From: JBNLBT01 sp050303435
Lineage (GTDB): Bacteria; Pseudomonadota; Gammaproteobacteria; Xanthomonadales; Marinicellaceae
Direction: 5' to 3'
DNA: 8,484 bases
NCBI GenBank assembly: GCA_050303435.1
Contig: JBNLBT010000131.1
Location: 1-8,484, forward strand
Of the stretch, positions 1 to 5,866 are shown piece after piece. Position numbers and translations under genes: made by a program. The notes beneath the pieces were generated by a model, which was given only the letters and a program-made list of their open reading frames with translations, was not told the DNA's origin and searched no databases. Positions within the stretch are counted from its first letter, which is position 1; every line of letters starts with the position of its first letter.

Positions 1-1248
1 CAATGGCTGTTGCTTTTGTTCACCTGGCTGCTGGTGGACGACCCTTTGAGCGGGCAGGCGCAAGAACTGATCGATCTGACCGCCGCTGAAGGGGCCAGCG
101 ACAGTTATTATTTTCTGCTCGGCTTTTCATCTCCACAGGACGTCGATCCGGCGGCTTACGGCCGTTTGCTGGAACGCGTGGAGCTGGCCGCGGCAAATGG
201 TGAGGACCTGCCCGCTGAGGTGCAGGCGCGCTGGAGCGACTGGCAATCGCGTGAACTGCAAAGGCCAGCTGAGGTGGATTTATGTGGACCGGTGGACGCT
301 GAATGCCTGCGGCGCCTGTTTATTGAGCGCATCGATCAACCCTTCAGTGAAACCGCGCAGGTGTTGCTGCAGCGGCTGGATGCTTTTGATCGCGAAGCGG
401 AGTACGACAGTGGGCGTGCACCGGATTTTGCCCTGCTGCTGTCGTTTGCGGATTTTCAGATGTATACAGCCGCGTGTCGCTTGCGCTGGGTACAGATCCT
501 GCAAACGTCATCGCCAACGCAGTCGGTTGCGCAATTCCAGGCCGAGTTACTGCACGCCCGCGCCGTGTTGTCGCGGCAGGACACCCTGATCGGCAAGATG
601 GTGCTGCTGTGGCGCGTTTCAGCCACGCTGGATGTGTTGTTTGTGGCGGCCCGGCGCGCGGGCGTCAGGAATCTGGAACTGGCACCTCTGAGCGCGGCTG
701 AAAAAGACCTGCGGCGGGTGATGGCCTATGAATTCACCGCGGTCATCAACAGCCTGCGGCACTTGGATGACCCGAACGAGTACATCGAAGTGCTCGGTTG
801 GCCTGCGTCGCTGCAGCCGGTGCTGTTCAAGCCGCACATGCTGGGCAACGCCATGGCCCCGATGTATCAGCGCGTCGCAGACTGGGCGCGACAGGACGCC
901 TGGACGTTTGAGCAGGCGCTGAATGGGCCGGCGGAACAGCCCCCGATGAATCTGTTGTGGCGTGTGCGCAACCCTGTGGGCAAGGTGATATTGTCGGTGG
1001 GCCCGGATATGTCCGAATACCCGGCCCGTATAATTGCCCTGGATGCCAAAATGGCGCTGTTCAACGCGCTGGTCGGCGCAGCGGCCATTGATGACGGGGT
1101 TCTGCACAGCCTGCCCAATCCCTACCGACCCGACGCACCCGGCGCCGAATTCGATGAGGCCACTCAGGCGGTGTGTTTTGCCCACGACCACCACAGCGAT
1201 CGTGGCGATGCGTGCCTGTTGGTTGCTGCGGCGCCTGAAACCCCTTAA
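1..1248 (+). CDS. Unrecognised protein with N-terminal hydrophobic segment, 5' end outside window
   Basis: I do not recognise this protein. The frame is open from base 1 and gives 415 visible residues before a TAA stop. A TTG at base 10 could serve as a start, but there is no ribosome binding site in view and the frame continues upstream, so I treat the gene as 5'-truncated by the window. The visible start (QWLLLLFTWLLV) is hydrophobic and is probably the end of a signal anchor or membrane segment. After it come a SYYFLLGF patch (about residues 35-42), a Cys pair at about 95 and 102 in a CGPVDAEC context, and a long, mainly helical region rich in Leu, Ala and Arg. The C-terminus has two more Cys flanking an HDHHSDRGD stretch. 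These features would fit an envelope or periplasmic protein, which is inference. It converges on the beta-helix gene, so the two are not in one operon. It reads like a real gene because it has ordinary amino acid composition and a long uninterrupted frame. Confidence 0.75.
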   Translation, partial: QWLLLLFTWLLVDDPLSGQAQELIDLTAAEGASDSYYFLLGFSSPQDVDPAAYGRLLERVELAAANGEDLPAEVQARWSDWQSRELQRPAEVDLCGPVDAECLRRLFIERIDQPFSETAQVLLQRLDAFDREAEYDSGRAPDFALLLSFADFQMYTAACRLRWVQILQTSSPTQSVAQFQAELLHARAVLSRQDTLIGKMVLLWRVSATLDVLFVAARRAGVRNLELAPLSAAEKDLRRVMAYEFTAVINSLRHLDDPNEYIEVLGWPASLQPVLFKPHMLGNAMAPMYQRVADWARQDAWTFEQALNGPAEQPPMNLLWRVRNPVGKVILSVGPDMSEYPARIIALDAKMALFNALVGAAAIDDGVLHSLPNPYRPDAPGAEFDEATQAVCFAHDHHSDRGDACLLVAAAPETP

Positions 1249-1274
1249 AACCAGCCTTGCGGTAATGCGCGCAT

Positions 1275-1303
1275 AAAAAAACCCACCGCATCGCTGCGGT
1301 GGG
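1275..1303 (-). terminator. Intrinsic terminator of the large beta-helix gene
   Basis: A perfect 9-bp stem (CCCACCGCA, 1282-1290, with TGCGGTGGG, 1295-1303) closes a 4-base loop. On the minus strand it is followed directly by seven T (complement of the A-run 1275-1281). It lies about 40 bp past the stop of the minus-strand gene. On the plus strand the hairpin is followed by CGGGGG and not by T, so it would be a poor intrinsic terminator for the converging plus-strand gene. Confidence 0.85.
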
Positions 1304-1342
1304 CGGGGGTTCGCCTTCGCGCGCACGGCGCGATGGGCGACT

Positions 1343-4300
1343 TTACAGGGTGTTTTCGAGGCCGTTGCTGAACAACACGTCCAGTGCCACCGATGAGCCA
1401 ACTTCAATCGCACCGACGTCGCAGCCGGCGCCAACAGCGCGCACGTAGTCGCGCTGATCGGTCACCGCGCAGTCGCCGTCGTCGCCCTGGTCAATCGCCG
1501 GGGAGCCGGCGTTCGGGGCGTGCGATTCGGTGGACCCGCCGTTGTTGGCCAGTGGCAGCAGTTGCGGCGCCACGTCGACCTGATCGCCGGGCTCGGGGGT
1601 GAACAGCGCGCCCAGGCCATCGCCAATCAGATTAAAATCGCCGCTCGTGATGGCGCCGTCAATGTCGTTGCTGGCGCTGGTGGCACTGTTGTCACCGATC
1701 ACGCTGCTGCGCAACAGCGGCAACTGGGCGCCGCTGAGACTGGCCAGACCGCCGCCGGTGTCGGCGCTGTTGAGGGTGGCGGTGATGAACGCCAGCAGCA
1801 CCGGCGCGTCGCTGGCCGTCAGCAGCACGCCGCCGCCAAGGGCCGTGGCGCTGTTGCCGGATACGGTGCTGTTGATCAGCGTCAACGGCCCGCCGCGGTT
1901 GAACACGCCGCCGCCGCCGTGCGCCAACGTGTCGCTGCCAAAGGCCTGGTTTTCAGCGACCAGGCTGCGCTCGACGTGCATGCCGCCGGTGGCGGAATTC
2001 CACAGGCCACCGCCTTCGCGCGCGGCGGCGTTGCCACGCACTTCGGTGTCAAAAAACTGGCTGTCGGCCGCGGCCGATACATGCACCGCGCCGCCGTTGC
2101 CGGGGTTGGCGGCGCCGGCCAGGCCGTTGACGTCGTTGCCGTTGATCTGCGCGTCGCTGACCACCAGCGTGCCGGCGATGATTTCAATGCCGCCACCGGC
2201 GCGGTTGGCGGCGTTGCCATTGATCCAGCTGTCTTCTTTGACGCGCACGGAGCCGTCGACACTGAACAGACCGCCGCCGGAACCGGACGCCCCGTCGGCA
2301 CGGTTGCCGGTGATGCGTGTGGCGCGATCGATCACCAGGGTGCCGCCGTCGTTGAACACCCCGCCGCCGCCGTTGCTGGCGTCGTCGCCCGAAGCGGTAT
2401 TGCTGTTGATGTCCACGCCGCCGACGGTCATGTGCCCGGTGGCGGAGTTCCACAAGCCACCGCCTTCACTGGGCGCCAGATTGTTTTGCACCACACCGCC
2501 TTCGATCACGGCGATGGCCGCGCCGGTCAGATGCAGCGCGCCGCCGTTGCCGGGATTGGCGCTCTGCCCACCGTTGGGCATGAAATTGCCGTCCAGGGTG
2601 ACGTCATTCAGATACAACTCGCCGCCGTTCATTTCAATGCCGCCGCCGGCGCGGTTTGCGGAGTTGCCGCTGAAAATCACCCCTTCGGCGTGCACTTCAC
2701 CACCCAGCGACAACAGGCCGCCGCCGGAGCCGATGGACCCTTCGGCGCGGTTGTTCTCAATGCGGTTGGGGTTGCCGACGTTCAACAAATTGAGCGTGCC
2801 GCCGTTGTTGAACAGCCCGCCGCCGCCGTCGTCCGGGGCGCCGCCGCTGCCAAAGGAGGCGTTGTCGTCAATTACGCTTGAGGCCAGTGTCATCACCGAA
2901 CCGGCCTGATTCCACAAGCCGCCGCCTTCGTTGGCCGCCGCGTTGCCGGTGACGAACGATTTGCTGATCAGCGTGTTGGCGCTGCCGGTGATGTGCAAGC
3001 CACCGCCGTTGCCCGGGGCCGGTGTACCGGCGCCGCCATTGACGTCGTTGCCCTGCAGGGTGGCGGCAAACAGGTTGAGTGTGCCGTCGATGATTTCTAT
3101 GCCGCCGCCGGCGCGGTTGGCCGAATTGTCGCGGATGCTGGAGTCGCCGTTGATGGTGACGGTGCCGGCCACCGACAACACCCCGCCGCCGGAACCGGCG
3201 GTGCCTGTGGCCAGGTTGTTGCTGATCTCGCTGTCTTGACCGATCAGCAGCACGCCGCCGTTGTTGAACACCCCGCCGCCGCCGTCGTGGCTGGCGTTGC
3301 CGAGGGCCGTATTGCCTTCCACTGTGGTGTCGTTCAGGGTCATGCCGCCAGTGGCGGAATTCCACAGGCCACCGCCTTCGCGCGCGGCGTCGTTGCCGCT
3401 GATGTCGGCGGACACCAGGTTGGTGATGGCTGGGCCGGAGACGTGCAGCGCGCCGCCGTTGCCGGGGTTGCTGCCGGTGCTGTTGTTGCTCAATGTGGAT
3501 GAAATCACCGTCATTTCACCGCCGATGACTTCAATGCCGCCGCCGGCGCGCTTGGCGCTGTTGCTGTCGATCACCGTGCCGCCGTCGATCACCACGGTGC
3601 CGTGCACGCTGAACAGCGCGCCGCCGGAACCGGACGCGCCGTTGGCCTGGTTGTTGATCAGCAGGCTGAGATTGGTCACCTGCACGGTGCCGCCATCGTT
3701 AAAGATGCCGCCGCCGCCGTTGTCGGCCGCCGCGCCGTTGGCCACATTGCCGTTCAGGGTGGAGGCGTTCACGGTCAGAGAGCCGGAGGCGGAATTCCAC
3801 AGCCCGCCGCCTTCACTGGCCGCCACGTTGTTGCTCAGCGAGGTGGTGGTGAAGGTGGCGACCGCCGGTCCGGTGATGTGTAGCCCGCCGCCGTTGCCCG
3901 GCGCCGCGGTCAGGCCGTCCACCGGCGTGCGATTGCCATTGATATTGCTGCCGTCCACGTTCAGGGTGCCGCCGTTCATTTCGATGCCGCCGCCAGCGCG
4001 GTTGGCTGAGTTGCCGTTGATGTGGGTGCCGTTGTTGACCGTCACCATACCGCCCAGGCTGAGTATGCCGCCGCCGGAACCGGACGCGCCGGTCGCCGAG
4101 TTGTTGATGATTTGCGCCAGATTGGTTACCAGCACACCGCCGCCGTCGTTGAAGATGCCGCCGCCGCCGTCGTCCGCGGCGTCACCGGCCGCGCTGTTGC
4201 CTTCCACCGTGCTGTTGTCGACGGTCAATGCGCCGCTGGAGGAATTCCACAGCCCGCCGCCTTCGCGCGCCGCGCTGTTGTTGCGCACGGTTGCGCCAAT

Positions 4301-5488
4301 GAAGGTTGCCAGCCCGGGCCCGCTGATGTGCAAGCCACCGCCGTTGCCGGGCGCCGCGGTCAGGCCGTCCACCGGTGTGCGGTTGTCTTCCAAAGTGGCG
4401 CCATTGACGCTCAGCGAACCGCCGTTCATTTCGATGCCGCCGCCGGCGCGGTTGGCCGAGTTGTTGTTGATCAGCGCGCCGTTGTTGACCGTCACCGTGC
4501 CGCCCAGACTGAACAGGCCGCCGCCGGAACCGGCCGCGCCGTTGGCGTGATTGTTGATGATTTGTGACAGGTTGGTCACCAGCACGGTGCCGCCGTTGTT
4601 GAACACACCGCCACCGCCGTCGTCGGCTCCGTCGCCGCTGGCGGTGTTGGCGCTGATCGAGACGCCGTCGATGATCATGATGCCGTCGGCGTTCCACAGC
4701 GCGCCGCCTTCCAGCGCCGCGCTGTTATTGCTGTAGATCCCGTTGAGCACGGTGACGTCGCCGCCGCCGCCGGTGATGTGCAGAAAGCCGCCGTTGCCCG
4801 GCCCGCCGTTGAGGCCGTTGGCCTGGTTGCCGGTGCCACTGACGCCAGTCAGGGTCAGGGTCGAGGCCGAAGCGGCGGCCACTTCGATGGCGCCGCCGGC
4901 GCGACTGGCGCTGTTGTTGGTGAAGGCGCCGCCGTTGACTGAAAGGGTGGCCCCACTGGCCAGGCCGATGGCGCCGCCGGAAAAGGCCTGACAGCCATTG
5001 AACGCCACGTCGGTGAGCTGATGTGCGCCGCCACTCAAGCGCAGGCAGCCGCCGTCTTCGGACATTGGCGCAACGCCTTCTGCCAGGTTGAGATTGCCGA
5101 GTATCAGGTTGCCGCCGGTGACGTTGAATACGCGGCTGGCCATCCCGCCATTGAAACTTTCGTCGTTGCCATCGATCTGCACGTTGCTGGTGACGGTCAA
5201 CTCTCCGAGGCTGAGGTTGAAGGTGCTGCCCTGCACGGCGGCGTCGAATTCAATCTGTGAAAACGCGCCGCTGTTGGTGCAGCCAATGGCTTCCCTGAGC
5301 GACAGGCCGTTGCCGTCGACTGTGGCCGCGATGCAATCGGTGGCGATGTAGGCCTCATCGTCGGTGGTGTTGACGGTGCAGGTGTCGGTGGCGCAGCCCT
5401 GCGCCAGCACGCCCACGCTGAAGGCGGTCAACAGACCGGCGCCCAACAGCCGTGAGGTGAAGTTACAGTGATTCAGTGGGTAGAGCAT
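1343..5488 (-). CDS. Large secreted beta-helix protein with seven five-rung modules and choice-of-anchor-Q-like C-terminus
   Basis: This is a 1381-residue exported protein, probably extracellular or on the outer surface. The ATG at 5488 is chosen because GGAGAA lies 6 bases upstream and a signal peptide follows (residues 1-29, likely cleavage VLA|QG). Residues 35-75 resemble the CSLREA N-terminal motif, here LSLREAI at 62-68. Residues about 100-192 form the first helix rungs. Residues 193 to about 1200 are seven copies of a module of about 150 residues, the seventh partial, each with five distinct Gly-rich rungs of the form N-x-A-x-x-GGG-[IL]. This resembles the GGA[ILV]/FxxN repeats of chlamydial polymorphic membrane proteins and right-handed beta-helix folds. 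Residues 1317-1362 contain GSPAID and TDQRDYVRAVGAGCDVGAIE, typical of choice-of-anchor Q domains. The protein ends DVLFSNGLENTL. There is no autotransporter barrel, LPXTG motif or C-terminal membrane helix, unlike true Pmp proteins. The domain calls rest on motifs. Adhesion or surface-matrix function is possible but not shown. Confidence 0.93.
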   Translation of the reverse strand: MLYPLNHCNFTSRLLGAGLLTAFSVGVLAQGCATDTCTVNTTDDEAYIATDCIAATVDGNGLSLREAIGCTNSGAFSQIEFDAAVQGSTFNLSLGELTVTSNVQIDGNDESFNGGMASRVFNVTGGNLILGNLNLAEGVAPMSEDGGCLRLSGGAHQLTDVAFNGCQAFSGGAIGLASGATLSVNGGAFTNNSASRAGGAIEVAAASASTLTLTGVSGTGNQANGLNGGPGNGGFLHITGGGGDVTVLNGIYSNNSAALEGGALWNADGIMIIDGVSISANTASGDGADDGGGGVFNNGGTVLVTNLSQIINNHANGAAGSGGGLFSLGGTVTVNNGALINNNSANRAGGGIEMNGGSLSVNGATLEDNRTPVDGLTAAPGNGGGLHISGPGLATFIGATVRNNSAAREGGGLWNSSSGALTVDNSTVEGNSAAGDAADDGGGGIFNDGGGVLVTNLAQIINNSATGASGSGGGILSLGGMVTVNNGTHINGNSANRAGGGIEMNGGTLNVDGSNINGNRTPVDGLTAAPGNGGGLHITGPAVATFTTTSLSNNVAASEGGGLWNSASGSLTVNASTLNGNVANGAAADNGGGGIFNDGGTVQVTNLSLLINNQANGASGSGGALFSVHGTVVIDGGTVIDSNSAKRAGGGIEVIGGEMTVISSTLSNNSTGSNPGNGGALHVSGPAITNLVSADISGNDAAREGGGLWNSATGGMTLNDTTVEGNTALGNASHDGGGGVFNNGGVLLIGQDSEISNNLATGTAGSGGGVLSVAGTVTINGDSSIRDNSANRAGGGIEIIDGTLNLFAATLQGNDVNGGAGTPAPGNGGGLHITGSANTLISKSFVTGNAAANEGGGLWNQAGSVMTLASSVIDDNASFGSGGAPDDGGGGLFNNGGTLNLLNVGNPNRIENNRAEGSIGSGGGLLSLGGEVHAEGVIFSGNSANRAGGGIEMNGGELYLNDVTLDGNFMPNGGQSANPGNGGALHLTGAAIAVIEGGVVQNNLAPSEGGGLWNSATGHMTVGGVDINSNTASGDDASNGGGGVFNDGGTLVIDRATRITGNRADGASGSGGGLFSVDGSVRVKEDSWINGNAANRAGGGIEIIAGTLVVSDAQINGNDVNGLAGAANPGNGGAVHVSAAADSQFFDTEVRGNAAAREGGGLWNSATGGMHVERSLVAENQAFGSDTLAHGGGGVFNRGGPLTLINSTVSGNSATALGGGVLLTASDAPVLLAFITATLNSADTGGGLASLSGAQLPLLRSSVIGDNSATSASNDIDGAITSGDFNLIGDGLGALFTPEPGDQVDVAPQLLPLANNGGSTESHAPNAGSPAIDQGDDGDCAVTDQRDYVRAVGAGCDVGAIEVGSSVALDVLFSNGLENTL
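1346..1381 (-). other. Short C-terminal tail DVLFSNGLENTL, possible sorting signal
   Basis: These are the last 12 residues of the 1381-residue protein, just after the choice-of-anchor-Q-like region. The pattern D-V-[LI]-F-x-[ND]-G-[LF]-[ED] recurs at the end of the divergent neighbour (DVIFKDGFD). From memory, tails of the form IFxDGFE end many secreted proteins of Xanthomonadales-like bacteria. A role in secretion or anchoring is inference. Confidence 0.5.
1403..1540 (-). other. Choice-of-anchor-Q-like region
   Basis: Residues 1317-1362 run from GGSTESHAPNAGSPAID to CDVGAIE. The order N-x-GSPAID, acidic Gly turn, Cys, TDQR, V-R, CD-[VI]-GA-[IV]-E matches the choice-of-anchor Q domain seen at the C-terminus of many secreted bacterial beta-helix proteins. 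The Cys pair (DGDC and GAGC) could form a disulfide. Confidence 0.8.
1989..2027 (-). repeat. 39-bp perfect repeat, copy in module 7 (partner at 3351-3389)
   Basis: These 39 bases, coding for part of the third rung (AAREGGGLWNSATGG region), are identical to 3351-3389 in module 4. The offset of 1362 bp equals exactly three module lengths (450+462+450). Single mismatches bound the block at 1988/3350 and 2028/3390. The modules between them are less similar here, which points to multi-module duplication or gene conversion and not simple neighbour-to-neighbour copying. Confidence 0.85.
3351..3389 (-). repeat. 39-bp perfect repeat, copy in module 4 (partner at 1989-2027)
   Basis: This is the module 4 copy of the block described at 1989-2027. 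Both copies include a GAATTC within the Trp-Asn-Ser codons of the EGGGLWNS motif. The flanking coding sequence diverges, with MTLN after the motif here and MHVE in module 7. Confidence 0.85.
5285..5305 (-). other. CSLREA-like motif (LSLREAI)
   Basis: Residues 62-68 read LSLREAI and follow a C-T-V-N-T-T-D-D stretch at 37-44 and a D-G-N-G turn. That order matches the N-terminal CSLREA domain common in secreted proteins with C-terminal choice-of-anchor regions. The usual Cys before SLREA is Leu here. Other Cys lie nearby at residues 52 and 70. Confidence 0.7.
5402..5488 (-). other. Sec-type signal peptide of the large beta-helix protein
   Basis: Residues 1-29 show a short N-region with one Arg (residue 13), a hydrophobic core (LLGAGLLTAFSVGV) and an A-x-A-like cleavage context, VLA|QG. 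There is no lipobox Cys at +1, so cleavage by signal peptidase I is expected. Confidence 0.85.
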
Positions 5489-5494
5489 GATGCA

Positions 5495-5500
5495 TTCTCC
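5495..5500 (-). promoter_or_regulatory. Ribosome binding site for the large beta-helix gene
   Basis: GGAGAA on the minus strand sits 6 bases before the ATG at 5488. An ATG between them (5493-5495) is out of frame. The site supports the start that gives a clean signal peptide. Confidence 0.75.
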
Positions 5501-5786
5501 GTGTGAGTAAGATTTATTGTTGTGCCGTCTCTTTTAGCCCGCCCGCTGTGGAAGCCGTGTGAAAGCCCGTCGACAGAAAAGTAAACAATTGTCAATACGC
5601 CGCAAAACGCGACGCGGTTCACACGGCGCCGCAGAGATTCTGAGAGTCCAGTCACAGATCTGAACATTGGCCGCGCGGCGGACAAAAAATCCACGCGCTG
5701 TTGGCGATAGTACAGACAGGACACCGCGCTGGCGACTGCGCCGTGAACGTTCAAAATGATGCGGTGTGGAGGCACATCGCCAGGGG

Positions 5787-5794
5787 AAAGAGGT
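5787..5794 (+). promoter_or_regulatory. Ribosome binding site that decides the start at 5804
   Basis: AAAGAGGT lies 9 bases before the ATG at 5804. It favours this start over the in-frame ATG pair at 5756 and 5759, which would put 16 polar residues in front of the signal peptide. Confidence 0.8.
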
Positions 5795-5803
5795 ACAACA
5801 GTC

Positions 5804-5866
5804 ATGAACACATTTAAATTCATCGCCGGGCTCAGCACGCTGTGCACGGCCACCATCGCTTCAGCC
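5804..5866 (+). other. Sec-type signal peptide of the 632-residue beta-helix protein
   Basis: Residues 1-21 have a Lys at 5, a hydrophobic core (FIAGLSTLCTATIA) and an A-S-A cleavage context before IHVDAW. The Cys at 14 is inside the core and not at a lipobox position. Confidence 0.8.

Larger units (their letters stand above)
1880..4912 (-). repeat. Seven tandem ~450-bp modules encoding a five-rung beta-helix super-repeat
   Basis: Taking the S-A-N-R-A-GGG-IE motif as each module start, the modules begin (minus strand) at 4912, 4459, 4009, 3559, 3124, 2662 and 2212. Start-to-start spacings are 453, 450, 450, 435, 462 and 450 bp, which is 151, 150, 150, 145, 154 and 150 residues. Each full module carries, in order, RAGGGIE, PGNGGxLH[IV], EGGGLWN, GGGG[VI]FNxGG and GSGG[GA]xxSxxG, spaced about 27-35 residues apart. 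Each rung type is more like the same rung in other modules than like its neighbours. Module 7 keeps the first four rungs and then diverges near 1880. All length differences are multiples of three, so the frame is kept. On the plus strand the Gly codons appear as recurrent GCCGCCGCC runs. Confidence 0.92.
5489..5803. promoter_or_regulatory. Divergent intergenic region between the two beta-helix genes
   Basis: This 315-bp spacer must hold both start regions. I see a consensus -35 hexamer TTGACA on the minus strand (5590-5595), but no matching -10 at 15-18 bp spacing, so I do not call a promoter. Palindromes are ACAATTGT (5585-5592) and TGAACGTTCA (5744-5753). The octamer CCGTGTGA occurs at 5499-5506 and 5555-5562 and inverted at 5619-5626. 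These short sites are close to chance level for a region of this length. The minus-strand frame that crosses this spacer has no family features and overlaps the start of the plus-strand gene, so I leave it out. I see no other gene or RNA. Confidence 0.45.

Noticed and set aside
619..1434. Minus-strand open frame opposite the first gene
   Set aside because: It crosses the terminator hairpin and the end of the beta-helix gene, is Arg/His-rich and has no recognisable features. The plus-strand frame is the credible one.
1520..2881. Long plus-strand open frame (453 codons) opposite the large beta-helix gene
   Set aside because: It is Ala/Val/Gly-rich with no start context or domain, and it repeats with the 450-bp modules. 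The GC-rich third positions of the minus-strand gene leave the antisense frames free of stops.
1599..2909. Plus-strand Pro-rich open frame (436 codons)
   Set aside because: It is the complement of Gly codons in the beta-helix rungs and gives recurrent PPPPS strings. There is no ribosome binding site or family match, so it is a shadow of the repeat gene.
3261..4550. Plus-strand Pro-rich open frame (429 codons)
   Set aside because: It has the same origin as the other antisense frames: complement of repeated Gly/Asn rungs, with the module period but no independent coding features.
1880..4912. CRISPR or non-coding satellite array
   Set aside because: The period is about 450 bp, the repeats stay in one reading frame, all length changes are multiples of three, and they encode a coherent beta-helix.
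5567..5595. Full sigma-70 promoter using TTGACA at 5590-5595 on the minus strand
   Set aside because: At 15-17 bp spacing the candidate -10 positions read GTCGAC, TCGACG or CGACGG, none of which resembles TATAAT.
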